Notes: generated by a model not told the origin, from the sequence alone. Shown: positions 1-8,379, numbered from the stretch's first letter. The stretch is DNA of 64,000 nt from Blautia hansenii (GCF_013304445.1 NZ_JAAITA010000001.1:310001-374000); one strand, 5' to 3'. A program made the numbers and translations.

Positions 1-272
1 ACACCTCGCTTTCCGCAAAATGGTTTGCAAAGTTCCGGAAAAATAGTACCCATGGGAAATGCTTTGCATAAATCAAAAACAGTAGAGAACTGCTGGCAGG
101 GAACATAGGCCATAGTAAGAGGCAAATGGTCCGCATGTGTGTAAATTCCTGTATTGTCTACCCGGTCTGAGCAGCCGCAGCCTGAAGAAACCGGAGCGCT
201 TTTCCGGACAGCCTCACGGGGCATAACCCGGCAGGAACGGCAGGCATTATAATGCATTCGATAATTATCCAT
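1..272 (-). CDS. cotJA: Spore coat-associated protein CotJA-like, partial (N-terminal part)
   Basis: The reading frame starts at ATG 272-270 on the minus strand, eight bases after AGAAAGG, and stays open for 90 codons to the left edge, so the C-terminus is outside the window. The first 35 residues are Cys-rich (CRSC, CGC). They are followed by PLTMAYVPCQQF and FPELCKPF, which match the proline-rich core I know from CotJA proteins of Bacillus and Clostridia. CotJA is a small spore coat component, normally the first gene of cotJABC, so cotJB should follow beyond the edge. The N-terminal Cys-rich extension is longer than in the Bacillus protein. The leader carries a CAGAAC/GTTCTG inverted repeat at 301-321. 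Family assignment is by motif only. Confidence 0.78.
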   Translation of the reverse strand, partial: MDNYRMHYNACRSCRVMPREAVRKSAPVSSGCGCSDRVDNTGIYTHADHLPLTMAYVPCQQFSTVFDLCKAFPMGTIFPELCKPFCGKRG

Positions 273-368
273 GATTCAAACCTTTCTGTCTATGTTTTCA
301 CAGAACAAAGAGAGAGTTCTGTTACATTCTTATTTTATGGCAATCTGGTAAAAAAGTGAGAAAAAGTA

Positions 369-397
369 TTGACTTTTTGGATAACATCCATTATAGT
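369..397 (+). promoter_or_regulatory. Sigma-A promoter of the HMA / P1B-ATPase region
   Basis: TTGACT at 369-374, a 17-base spacer and TATAGT at 392-397. It reads toward the HMA gene at 463, and the predicted transcription start near 404 falls at the edge of the ArsR-type operator at 409-424. Confidence 0.8.
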
Positions 398-408
398 ACA
401 AATATAGA

Positions 409-424
409 TTAAACAAATGTTTAA
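409..424 (+). promoter_or_regulatory. Candidate ArsR/SmtB-family operator
   Basis: TTAAACA-AA-TGTTTAA is a perfect 7-2-7 inverted repeat just downstream of the -10 box. Operators of the ArsR/SmtB family share a TnAACA..TGTTnA core with a two-base centre. The likely ligand is the ArsR-type protein encoded at 6052-6414. Seen: the repeat and its position. Inferred: the binding partner. Confidence 0.65.
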
Positions 425-462
425 TTGTTAAAGAAATATTGAATGAGAAAGGAGTACTTATC

Positions 463-681
463 ATGAAAAAAACTTATAAAATCGAAGTAGACTGCGCAAA
501 CTGTGCAAATCTGATGGAGGAAGCTGCAAAGAAAACAGCCGGTGTTGCAAATGCAACGGTAAACTTCATGGCACTGAAAATGATTGTGGAGTTTGAAGAA
601 GGCCAGGAACCGAAAAAGGTTATGAAAGAAGTTTTAAAGGCATGTAGAAAAGTAGAGCCTGACTGTGAAATTGAGTTTTAA
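463..681 (+). CDS. Small heavy-metal-associated (HMA) domain protein
   Basis: A 72-residue single-domain HMA protein, a soluble metallochaperone or metal-binding module. The metal-binding CxxC is CANC near residues 10-13, followed by a typical beta-alpha-beta-beta-alpha-beta pattern. The ATG at 463 is chosen because AAAGGAG lies eight bases upstream; an in-frame TTG at 439 has no such site. The next gene is a P1B ATPase that lacks its own N-terminal HMA domain, so this protein may act as its detached metal-binding domain. The promoter and ArsR-type operator directly upstream suggest metal induction. The metal cannot be told from the sequence. Confidence 0.88.
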   Translation: MKKTYKIEVDCANCANLMEEAAKKTAGVANATVNFMALKMIVEFEEGQEPKKVMKEVLKACRKVEPDCEIEF

Positions 682-700
682 ACAAAGATGATAAGGGTGT

Positions 701-736
701 GGGGATGCTGCGGTAAGTGCATCCCCTTCAAAATTT
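701..736 (+). terminator. Hairpin after the HMA gene (weak or partial terminator)
   Basis: GGGGATGC (701-708) pairs with GCATCCCC (719-726) around a ten-base loop. The tail is TTCAAAATTT rather than a pure T run, so it probably works as a partial terminator or an mRNA end point between the HMA gene and the ATPase. A TATAAT at 780-785 without a good -35 could add a second start for the ATPase. Confidence 0.5.
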
Positions 737-804
737 AAAAAAGATAAGAAATTCCTATACAAAAAAAGTAGATATGGGATATAATAAAGCGAAAGGAGAA
801 AATT

Positions 805-2691
805 ATGAGTAAAAAGCAGAAAAAAATGCTGATACGAATTGTGATTACGGCTGTGATGGTTCTTATTCTGCAGTTTATATCTGTGTCGGGTCTGCTGCAG
901 CTGGCTTTGTATCTGGCTGCTTACCTGATAATCGGATATGATATTTTAAGAAAAGCGGGGAAGGGAATTTTAAACCGCCGGGTATTTGATGAGAACTTTC
1001 TTATGGCCATTGCCACAGTAGGAGCTTTTGCTCTGGCAATTTATTCCGGAAGCGGAGATTATAACGAAGCCATTGCGGTTATGCTGTTTTACCAGATTGG
1101 TGAATTGTTCCAGAGTTATGCAGTAGGCAAAAGCCGGAGAAATATCAGTGCACTTATGGATATCCGGCCGGATTATGCCAACATAGAGCGGGACGGGAAA
1201 TGGGAAAAAACAGACCCGGACGAGGTGGCTGTAGACAGTATTATTGTGGTGCAGCCGGGAGAAAAAGTACCTCTGGACGGCATTGTTTTAGAGGGAACTT
1301 CCAGCTTAAATACCAGCGCTCTGACGGGAGAAAGTCTTCCAAGGGATGTAAAAGCGGGCGACGAGATTATCAGCGGCTGCATTAATATGACGGGCGTGCT
1401 GCGAATCAGAACCACAAAGGAATTTGAGGAATCTACAGTTTCTAAAATTCTGGAACTGGTGGAAAACTCCAGTTCACGGAAATCCAAATCCGAGAACTTT
1501 ATTACCAAATTTGCCAGAGTTTATACGCCGGCTGTCTGCTATGGAGCCCTGGCTCTTGCCGTGCTTCCGCCGCTGATTCAGCTGCTGTTTCTGGGGCAGG
1601 AGGCTGCTTGGAGCATGTGGATTTACCGTGCGCTGACTTTCCTGGTTATCAGCTGTCCCTGTGCACTGGTTATCAGTATTCCGCTCAGTTTTTTTGCCGG
1701 TATCGGCGGAGCCAGTAAAGCGGGTGTACTGATTAAAGGTTCGAATTACATGGAAACACTGTCTCAGGCGAAATATGTGGTTTTTGATAAAACAGGAACT
1801 CTGACCCAGGGAGTCTTTGAGGTCACGGGAATTCATCACAATAAGATGGAAGAGGCCAAGCTTTTAGAATATGCCGCTTTGGCAGAATGTGCGTCTTCTC
1901 ATCCTATCAGTAAGAGTCTTCAGAAGGCTTATGGAAAAGAAATTGACAGAAGCCGGGTAGAGGACATTCAGGAAATCAGCGGAGAAGGAATCCTGGCAAA
2001 AGTAGACAAAAGAGAAGTGGCAGCCGGAAACAGTAAGTTAATGAAACGTCTGGGAATTGCATATCGTGACTGTCACAAAGTGGGAACCATTATTCATATG
2101 GCTGTGGACGGGGCTTATGCGGGACACATTGTAATTTCCGATGTTATAAAGCCAAATGCGGAAAAAGCAGTCAAAAGGCTGAAAAAATCAGGCGTGGAAA
2201 AAACCGTTATGCTCACCGGAGATGCGAAAGCAGTAGCCGAACAGGTTGCGGAAACACTTGGGATTGATGAAGTTTACAGCGAACTTCTGCCTGCAGGAAA
2301 AGTGGAAAAGGTAGAAGAACTGTTGGCGAAGAAAGGGACAAAAGCGAAGCTGGCCTTTGTGGGAGATGGTATCAATGACGCTCCGGTGCTGACACGGGCA
2401 GATATCGGAATTGCCATGGGCGCCATGGGCTCTGATGCAGCCATTGAAGCTGCAGACGTGGTATTGATGGATGATGACCCGATGAAGATTTCAAAGGCCA
2501 TCCGGATTTCCAGAAAATGTCTGGGTATTGTATACCAGAATATTGTGTTTGCCCTGGTGATTAAATTTGCCTGTCTGGGACTGGGGGCCCTGGGAATTGC
2601 CAATATGTGGTTTGCCATATTTGCTGACGTAGGCGTTATGGTGATTGCGGTACTGAATGCCATCCGGGCTCTGCGCGTGCAGAATCTTTAG
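805..2691 (+). CDS. P1B-type heavy-metal-transporting ATPase (Zn/Cd/Pb class)
   Basis: A 628-residue membrane ATPase that exports soft divalent cations at the cost of ATP. Visible motifs in order: TGES actuator loop (174-177), intramembrane metal site CPC (284-286), phosphorylation motif DKTGT (Asp328), the HP dipeptide of P1B pumps in SHPIS (365-369), TGD (471-473) and GDGIND (520-525). The last helices carry a Lys in IKFACLG and DVGVMVIAVLNAIR, as in CadA/ZntA rather than copper pumps, so Zn/Cd/Pb is the likely substrate group. No HMA domain precedes the first helix; a separate HMA protein is encoded immediately upstream. GAAAGGAG lies upstream of ATG 805. feoAB follows after 20 bases, so the two are probably cotranscribed. 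Confidence 0.93.
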   Translation: MSKKQKKMLIRIVITAVMVLILQFISVSGLLQLALYLAAYLIIGYDILRKAGKGILNRRVFDENFLMAIATVGAFALAIYSGSGDYNEAIAVMLFYQIGELFQSYAVGKSRRNISALMDIRPDYANIERDGKWEKTDPDEVAVDSIIVVQPGEKVPLDGIVLEGTSSLNTSALTGESLPRDVKAGDEIISGCINMTGVLRIRTTKEFEESTVSKILELVENSSSRKSKSENFITKFARVYTPAVCYGALALAVLPPLIQLLFLGQEAAWSMWIYRALTFLVISCPCALVISIPLSFFAGIGGASKAGVLIKGSNYMETLSQAKYVVFDKTGTLTQGVFEVTGIHHNKMEEAKLLEYAALAECASSHPISKSLQKAYGKEIDRSRVEDIQEISGEGILAKVDKREVAAGNSKLMKRLGIAYRDCHKVGTIIHMAVDGAYAGHIVISDVIKPNAEKAVKRLKKSGVEKTVMLTGDAKAVAEQVAETLGIDEVYSELLPAGKVEKVEELLAKKGTKAKLAFVGDGINDAPVLTRADIGIAMGAMGSDAAIEAADVVLMDDDPMKISKAIRISRKCLGIVYQNIVFALVIKFACLGLGALGIANMWFAIFADVGVMVIAVLNAIRALRVQNL

Positions 2692-2711
2692 TACAAAAGA
2701 GGGAGATTGAA

Positions 2712-5042
2712 ATGAAACTAAGTGAATTACAAATCGGAAGTACGGCCACCATACTTGCCGTAGGAGGAACCGGGGCTTTGCGCCAGCACTTCCTCGATAT
2801 GGGGCTGATACAGGGAACCGAGGTCACGGTTGTAAAGTATGCGCCTATGGGAGACCCCATAGAACTGCGCATACACGGCTACGAACTGACCATACGTCTG
2901 GAAGATGCCGGGAATATTGAGATTAGCAAAGCTCATGAGCCCAAAGCGGCAACGGTGAAAAAGCCGGGACCGGAAAAACATCATCCCGGATACGGAGAAG
3001 GGGGAAAATATCACGACAGAAAGCAGGAAAATCCTTTGCCGGAGAGTGAAACCCTGACCTTTGCCCTGGTGGGAAACCAGAACTGCGGAAAAACTACGCT
3101 GTTTAATCAGTTGACTGGTGCCAAGCAGCATGTGGGAAATTTTCCGGGTGTGACTGTGGACCGCAAGGACGGCATTATCCGGGGGCATGCCAACACACTG
3201 ATTACGGATTTGCCGGGAATTTATTCCATGTCACCTTACAGCAGTGAGGAAATAGTTACCCGTGAATTTGTTATCGGAGAAAAGCCAAAAGGCATTATCA
3301 ATATTGTGGATGCTACCAATATTGAGCGAAATCTCTATCTGACCATGCAGCTTTTGGAATTGGGCTTTCCCATGGTTGTGGCATTGAATATGATGGATGA
3401 GCTGAGAGAAAACGGCGGTTCTGTCATGGTGAACGAAATGGAGGCAGCCCTTGGCGTGCCGGTGATTCCCATTTCTGCGGCAAAGGGAGAAGGCATTGAA
3501 GAATTAATCCGCCATGCCATTCATGTGGCGAAATACCAGGAAAAGCCTTTGAAGATGGATTTTTGCAGCAAAGAAGAAGGGATTCACCGGGGAATTCATG
3601 CCGTCATGCACCTGATTGAGGACCATGCCGGACAGGCAGGTATTCCCGTCCGGTTTGCGGCCAGTAAGGTAATGGAGGGAGACGGTAAGCTGTTGGAACA
3701 GCTGCATCTTACCGAGCAGGAGAAAAATCTTCTGGAAGATATTGCCAGACAGACGGAAGTAGAAACAGGTATGGATCGCGCGGCTGCTGTGGCGCAAATG
3801 CGGTTTAGCTACATTGAGGATGTGTGCAGCGGAACCATCATCAAGCCCAAGGAAAGCAAGGAGCGTATCCGAAGCCGGAAAATGGACCATTTCCTCACCG
3901 GAAAATATACAGGAATCCCTGCTTTTATTGGCATTATGGGAATTGTGTTCTGGCTTACTTTTAATGTCATTGGTGCATTTTTGCAGGGCCTTTTGGAAAA
4001 TGGAATCACAGCCCTGACTGAGCTGGCGGATAAGGCTATGACAGCAGCTCATGTGAACAGTGTGATACATTCCCTTATAATTGACGGTATTTTCAACGGT
4101 GTGGGCAGTGTGCTCAGCTTCCTGCCTATTATTGTGACCTTGTTTTTCTTTCTGTCTATTCTGGAGGACAGCGGTTATATGGCAAGGGTGGCCTTTATTA
4201 TGGATAAACTGCTGCGTAAGCTGGGGCTTTCCGGCAGAAGTATTGTTCCCATGCTCATTGGATTCGGATGTACTGTACCGGGCGTTATGGCCAGCCGGAC
4301 TCTTCCTTCCGAGAGGGACAGAAAGATGACCATTTTGCTGACACCGTTTATGAGTTGTACGGCAAAACTTCCCATTTATGCTTTTTTCACGGCTGCCTTC
4401 TTTCCAAAGTATGAAGCGCTGGTTATGATTTGCCTGTATGTGTTTGGGATTGTTATGGGAATTGTCATGGCGCTGGTATTCAAGAAAACAGCATTTAAGG
4501 GAGAAGCTGTGCCCTTTGTTATGGAGCTTCCCAATTACCGTATGCCGGGAGCGAAAAATGTGGGACATCTTCTGTGGGATAAGGCCAAGGATTTCCTGCA
4601 GAGGGCCTTTACCGTTATTTTTGTCGCTACCATTGTCATTTGGTTTTTGCAGAATTTCGATACCGGACTGAATATGGTATCAGATTCTCAGGACAGTATT
4701 CTGGCACTGGCAGCCGGCTGGCTGGCGCCTTTGTTTGCACCGGTGGGATTTGGAGACTGGAGAGTTGTGACTGCCTTAATTTCCGGTTTCCTGGCAAAAG
4801 AAAGCGTGGTTTCCTCGCTTACTGTATTGTTCGGAAGTACCGCCGTTTTACAGAGCAGCCTGAGCATTGCCGGAGCGGCAGCCCTTCTGGTGTTCTGCCT
4901 GTTGTACACTCCCTGCGTAGCAGCCATTGCTTCGGTGAAACGCGAGCTGGGCGGCAAATGGGCAACAGCCATGGTACTGGGCCAGTGTGTGATTGCCTGG
5001 ATAGCAGCCTTTGTGATTTACCAAATTGCGCTGTTGTTTTAG
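2712..5042 (+). CDS. feoB: Ferrous iron transporter, FeoA-FeoB fusion
   Basis: A 776-residue Fe2+ uptake GTPase. Residues 1-72 form an SH3-like FeoA domain, joined by a charged linker (about 73-112) to the FeoB G domain. G motifs: GNQNCGKTT (121-129), DLPG (166-169) and NMMD for guanine recognition. A helical regulatory region and then the membrane part follow, with both Gate segments recognisable (TLPSERDRKMTILLTPF, and LLYTPCVAAIASVKRELGG near the C-terminus). The usual G1 reads GNPNSGKTT; here Pro and Ser are replaced by Gln and Cys. FeoA and FeoB are often separate genes, and fusion puts them at 1:1. It lies 20 bases after the P1B ATPase gene. Confidence 0.95.
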   Translation: MKLSELQIGSTATILAVGGTGALRQHFLDMGLIQGTEVTVVKYAPMGDPIELRIHGYELTIRLEDAGNIEISKAHEPKAATVKKPGPEKHHPGYGEGGKYHDRKQENPLPESETLTFALVGNQNCGKTTLFNQLTGAKQHVGNFPGVTVDRKDGIIRGHANTLITDLPGIYSMSPYSSEEIVTREFVIGEKPKGIINIVDATNIERNLYLTMQLLELGFPMVVALNMMDELRENGGSVMVNEMEAALGVPVIPISAAKGEGIEELIRHAIHVAKYQEKPLKMDFCSKEEGIHRGIHAVMHLIEDHAGQAGIPVRFAASKVMEGDGKLLEQLHLTEQEKNLLEDIARQTEVETGMDRAAAVAQMRFSYIEDVCSGTIIKPKESKERIRSRKMDHFLTGKYTGIPAFIGIMGIVFWLTFNVIGAFLQGLLENGITALTELADKAMTAAHVNSVIHSLIIDGIFNGVGSVLSFLPIIVTLFFFLSILEDSGYMARVAFIMDKLLRKLGLSGRSIVPMLIGFGCTVPGVMASRTLPSERDRKMTILLTPFMSCTAKLPIYAFFTAAFFPKYEALVMICLYVFGIVMGIVMALVFKKTAFKGEAVPFVMELPNYRMPGAKNVGHLLWDKAKDFLQRAFTVIFVATIVIWFLQNFDTGLNMVSDSQDSILALAAGWLAPLFAPVGFGDWRVVTALISGFLAKESVVSSLTVLFGSTAVLQSSLSIAGAAALLVFCLLYTPCVAAIASVKRELGGKWATAMVLGQCVIAWIAAFVIYQIALLF

Positions 5043-5086
5043 GGATTTTTAGAAAAAGATACTTACATAGAGAAGTGAATACAGGA

Positions 5087-5128
5087 GAAGCTGCCGCGTG
5101 CAAGAACTGCTATGCGACAGCTTCTTCG
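5087..5128. terminator. Bidirectional terminator between convergent feoB and mntP
   Basis: GAAGCTGCCGC (5087-5097) pairs with GCGACAGCTTC (5114-5124), one mismatch. It is followed by TTCGCTTTT on the plus strand and ends just before the mntP stop codon. Confidence 0.7.
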
Positions 5129-5131
5129 CTT

Positions 5132-5695
5132 TTATCCGAACAAATGCTCAATCAGAATTTTAAGACCAATGAGAATCAGAATGACACCTCCGGCAATTTC
5201 AGCGTATTTTCCTAATTTTCCGCCTATCCGGTTCCCCAGAAATACAGCAGCGAAGCTGATGACAAAGGTAGTGGCGGCAATAAGACAGACGGCAGGCAGA
5301 ATGCTTACCTGCAGGAAGGCAAAGCTGATACCTACAGCCAGGGCGTCAATGCTGGTAGCAATGGCAAGGAGCAGCACCTCTTTTCCGGAAATGCTGTCCA
5401 CGCAGGCTTCGCATTCGGCCCCGGCTTCTTTGGATTCCCGAATCATGTTAAGACCGATAAATCCCAGTAAAAAAAAGGCAATCCAGTGATCCACAGAGGT
5501 AATCAGGGCCTCAAAATGGGTGCCCACCCACCAGCCCAATAAGGGCATAAGTCCCTGAAAGAGACCGAAAGCCAGAGCCAGTAAAAAGGCATATTTTTTT
5601 ACGTTTTTTTTCAGGGAGATTCCCTTGGCAAAGGAGACGGCACAGGCATCCATGGCAAGTCCCACTCCTACAAAAAATACGGCTGTTAAACTCAT
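5132..5695 (-). CDS. mntP: Manganese efflux pump MntP
   Basis: A 187-residue integral membrane exporter for Mn2+. Six hydrophobic segments form two related halves, each with an intramembrane Asp motif: GLAMDACAVS in the first helix and ATSIDALAVG in the fourth. The start is ATG 5695-5693, preceded by AAAGGAGG at ideal spacing; a longer frame upstream has no ribosome binding site and lies in the untranslated leader. The leader contains a yybP-ykoY (Mn2+) riboswitch and terminator, which independently supports the substrate. Expected behaviour (established for the family) is higher expression at high Mn2+. Confidence 0.93.
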   Translation of the reverse strand: MSLTAVFFVGVGLAMDACAVSFAKGISLKKNVKKYAFLLALAFGLFQGLMPLLGWWVGTHFEALITSVDHWIAFFLLGFIGLNMIRESKEAGAECEACVDSISGKEVLLLAIATSIDALAVGISFAFLQVSILPAVCLIAATTFVISFAAVFLGNRIGGKLGKYAEIAGGVILILIGLKILIEHLFG

Positions 5696-5754
5696 AATGG
5701 TTCCTCCTTTTTTCATTTCAGGTATATGGATAAGGCAGTGCGCCTGCTTCGGGC

Positions 5755-5800
5755 AAATAAAAAGAGACTTGTCCACACAAAATCTGCGTGGATAAGTCTC
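5755..5800 (-). terminator. Riboswitch-controlled intrinsic terminator in the mntP leader
   Basis: On the minus strand GAGACTTATCCAC and GTGGACAAGTCTC (plus coordinates 5764-5800) form a stem with one mismatch and an 11-base loop, followed by TTTTTATTT. It lies between the aptamer and the mntP ribosome binding site, where the expression platform should be. Confidence 0.88.
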
Positions 5801-5881
5801 GTTATTACCCATAATTGAAAATATGAGATGTATTTCCAACTATCTGCATATAAAAGACCGGGAATAAATCCTCTGGTTTTA

Positions 5882-5996
5882 TATACAGACCGACAAAACA
5901 CAGCCAGTAAATTTTGCCGGTTACACTGCACCAGATGAAAGGTTCATCAATATGTTGATACAGTGACTTCTGACAAAGCTAACTACTCCCTTATAC
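5882..5996 (-). promoter_or_regulatory. yybP-ykoY manganese riboswitch aptamer
   Basis: Read on the minus strand, the element opens with AAGGGAGTAG, the conserved first loop of the family. Later it has AACCGGCAAAATTTACTGGC, matching the second conserved ACCGGCA loop and its hairpin. P1 can form between TATAAGGGA (5988-5996) and GTCTGTATA (5882-5890) with a mismatch and wobbles. The position (promoter upstream, terminator and mntP downstream) is the textbook arrangement. I assigned it by eye; a covariance search against Rfam RF00080 would settle it. Confidence 0.86.
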
Positions 5997-6005
5997 AACT
6001 TTAGT

Positions 6006-6034
6006 ATCATAACGGATAAAAACATAATTGTCAA
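6006..6034 (-). promoter_or_regulatory. Sigma-A promoter of the riboswitch-mntP transcript
   Basis: On the minus strand TTGACA (6034-6029), a 17-base spacer and TATGAT (6011-6006). The predicted start is close to 5999, a few bases before the aptamer. Confidence 0.88.
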
Positions 6035-6051
6035 TAGAAACAGCAGGAAGT

Positions 6052-6414
6052 TTATAATTGTATGCAGGAAATCTCCATCATTTCTTCAATCATTTTATGA
6101 AGGGTTTGTGCCTTTCTGGAAAGACTGGCGCGATAGTAAGTTTCCTTGCCGTCTCTTCGGGATTCAATCAGTCCGCTGCTGCGCAGAAGGCGAAGGTGAT
6201 GAGCTACAGCAGGACTGCTCATTTCCATCATGGCAGAAATATTAATTACACATTCTTCACAATGACATAAAATCCAAAAAATGCGGATACGCGTAGGATC
6301 GCTTAACTGTTTGAAAATGGAAGATACAAGTTCAAAATTTTCTGTGGCAGGCATGTGATTTAAAAGCTGCTCTTTTGATTGTCCATGCTGATGTGGTAGT
6401 GTCGTGTGTTCCAT
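6052..6414 (-). CDS. ArsR/SmtB-family metal-sensing transcriptional repressor
   Basis: A 120-residue winged-helix repressor. ATG 6414-6412 follows AAGGAGG at good spacing; earlier in-frame codons lack a site. The recognition region is SSPAVAHHLRLLRSSGLI. Candidate metal ligands are CHCEEC just before the recognition helices, where CadC/ArsR-type sensors have their Cys site, plus a His-rich N-terminus (MEHTTLPHQHGQ). It is the only repressor in the metal block. Members of this family release DNA on metal binding, and the inverted repeat at 409-424 fits their operators, so control of the HMA protein and ATPase is my inference. A weak promoter (TTTCCA, TACACT) lies near 6440-6470. Confidence 0.9.
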   Translation of the reverse strand: MEHTTLPHQHGQSKEQLLNHMPATENFELVSSIFKQLSDPTRIRIFWILCHCEECVINISAMMEMSSPAVAHHLRLLRSSGLIESRRDGKETYYRASLSRKAQTLHKMIEEMMEISCIQL

Positions 6415-6477
6415 AGTAAAATCCTCCTTACATTCTGTTATATAGTGTAACATAGATTTCCCGTTTGGAAAACACCC

Positions 6478-6507
6478 TTGCATAAAGCAGCCTGTTTTTG
6501 TTAAAAT
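6478..6507 (+). promoter_or_regulatory. Candidate promoter of the GDPD gene
   Basis: TTGCAT at 6478-6483, an 18-base spacer and TAAAAT at 6502-6507, about 30 bases before the start codon of the phosphodiesterase. Confidence 0.5.
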
Positions 6508-6536
6508 AAAATCAGGCAATACAAAAAGGTGATGAT

Positions 6537-8366
6537 TTGATATTTATGAAACGCATTTTAAAGAAGACATGGGCAGTACTCAGATATAATTTAGGAAGTC
6601 TGCTTTTATTTGAAACCGGGTACAGAATTGCTTCTTTTTTTCTGGTTATGCAGCTGACCCACAGAGCAGTGAATTTTTCTTTGAAAAAACAGGAATTCAG
6701 TTATCTGACGGCGGAAAATTTTGTGCGTTTTCTCTCTTCTCCGCTGTCGATTCTGCTTTTGCTGTTTTTACTGCTGCTTATTCTTCTGCTTTTTCTGATT
6801 GAAGTTTCCAGTCTGTTGTCCGGTTTCCTCTGTTCTTATCAGAAGCAGAAAATTTATGCCAGTGATATGCTGCTTTTAGGCATTAAGAGAACTTTTGCTT
6901 TTTTGAGACACAGCCGGATATCCTGGATTTTTGGGGCGGCTCTTAGCGCACCGTTTTTCACTGCTTATTTTGTGGCCAGAGAAATTTCTTATATTCGGGT
7001 GCTGGAATTTACGGCCATTCAGATTTACAAGGCGGTAAAGCCTTCGTTTCTCCTGTATCTGGCTGTGGGCATTTTGCTTTTGATTTCTTTTCTCTGTGTT
7101 TTCACTCTGCCCTATGCCGTTCTGGAAAAGGAAAAGAACAGGCGGGCCATGCAAAGAGGCCTGGAACTGCTGCAAAAACAGTGGAAAAAGACACTGTCCG
7201 GCTTTCTTGTACTCCATGTGCTGATGGCAGTCTTTATTGCGGCAGTCTATCTTGCCGCTATGGCGGTTATGACAGTCTGGGTGTTTCTCGGCGTGACCGG
7301 AGGAGAGAAGGTGACCCGGGTACTGATTTACAGCGGAGACGTGAATATGGCGCTGGGGGTCTTTGCAGGGGCTGTGCAGCTTACCGTAAGCCTGGCTTTT
7401 GTGTATGTGCTTTACGCCAGGTTTCATGTGCAGTCTAAAGAAGAAGTGGCGCTTTACCGGCTGATGGAGCACTATGCCTGGTTTTCCAAAGTGGGAAGGA
7501 GAAAGGCGGCGGCCATACTGACCGCAGTATTTGTACTGTGTGAGGGAGGATATCTGGGACTCTTGGCAGCGGGGCATGATGTTTCTCTGGATACGCTCAC
7601 TGCGGATATGGGGATTACGGCTCACAGAGGCGGGGCCAGAATGGCCCCGGAAAATACCATAAGCGCCCTGGCTTATGCCATAGATGCAGGCGCAGACTGG
7701 GCGGAAATTGATGTGCAGGAGACAAAAGACGGAAAGCTGATACTCCTGCATGACGATTCCCTGAAACGGACGGCAGGGGTCAATAAAAAGGTCTGGGAGA
7801 TGACACTGGCCCAGATCGAAAAGCTGGACGCAGGCTCCAGTTTTCACCAGAAATTCCGGGGAGAAAAAATCCCGACTCTGGAGGAGGTCTTAAAATTTTG
7901 CAAAGGAAGACTGGACTTAAATATAGAGATTAAGTATAATGGTAAAAACAGAGGAATTGTTCATAAGGTTGTCCGCGCAATTCGGGAAAATGGTTTTGAG
8001 GATTATTGTGTGGTGACTTCTATGAATTATGGATTCCTGGAGCAGATAAAGGAGACGGCTCCGGAAATCCGTACGGGATACATTATGACAATGACATACG
8101 GCAGCACAGCCAACATTACGGCCGCTGATTTTTTCAGCGTGAAGCACACTTATGTGACAGAGTCGTTTGTAAAAGAAGCTCATGGAATGGGGAAAGAGAT
8201 TCATGCGTGGACAGTGAATTACAGGGGAGATGTCCGGCGCATGATAGATATGGGAGTGGACAATATCATTACAGACGACCCGGTTATGGTGCGGAAGGTG
8301 CAGGGCCGGGAAAGCGGCAGTCAGACCGGGTACCGGGAACTGCTGGGCTATGCCCTTGGAATTTAG
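6537..8366 (+). CDS. Membrane-anchored glycerophosphodiester phosphodiesterase
   Basis: A 609-residue two-part protein. Residues about 1-350 form a multi-helix membrane domain of the kind found ahead of GlpQ domains in Firmicutes. Residues about 360-600 are a GDPD barrel with AHRGG and APENT near its start, the EIDV metal-binding segment, HDDSL, and a late AWTVN. The enzyme cleaves glycerophosphodiesters to glycerol-3-phosphate and an alcohol; in Gram-positives substrates may be deacylated lipids or teichoic-acid-type polymers. Two starts are possible: TTG 6537, four bases after AAGGTGA, or ATG 6546 with longer spacing. The SEDS polymerase follows after 13 bases, suggesting an envelope-related operon. 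Confidence 0.88.
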   Translation: MIFMKRILKKTWAVLRYNLGSLLLFETGYRIASFFLVMQLTHRAVNFSLKKQEFSYLTAENFVRFLSSPLSILLLLFLLLLILLLFLIEVSSLLSGFLCSYQKQKIYASDMLLLGIKRTFAFLRHSRISWIFGAALSAPFFTAYFVAREISYIRVLEFTAIQIYKAVKPSFLLYLAVGILLLISFLCVFTLPYAVLEKEKNRRAMQRGLELLQKQWKKTLSGFLVLHVLMAVFIAAVYLAAMAVMTVWVFLGVTGGEKVTRVLIYSGDVNMALGVFAGAVQLTVSLAFVYVLYARFHVQSKEEVALYRLMEHYAWFSKVGRRKAAAILTAVFVLCEGGYLGLLAAGHDVSLDTLTADMGITAHRGGARMAPENTISALAYAIDAGADWAEIDVQETKDGKLILLHDDSLKRTAGVNKKVWEMTLAQIEKLDAGSSFHQKFRGEKIPTLEEVLKFCKGRLDLNIEIKYNGKNRGIVHKVVRAIRENGFEDYCVVTSMNYGFLEQIKETAPEIRTGYIMTMTYGSTANITAADFFSVKHTYVTESFVKEAHGMGKEIHAWTVNYRGDVRRMIDMGVDNIITDDPVMVRKVQGRESGSQTGYRELLGYALGI

Positions 8367-8379
8367 CGGGAGGAAGTAA

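Noticed and set aside
3504-4568. 354-codon open frame on the minus strand inside feoB
   Set aside because: It lacks a ribosome binding site and any recognisable domain, and the plus strand encodes an unmistakable FeoB. The composition (many His, Asn, Gln, Ser) is typical of an antisense shadow.
6876-7847. 323-codon minus-strand frame inside the GDPD gene
   Set aside because: It is antisense to a well-supported gene, has no start signal and a His- and Gln-rich shadow composition.
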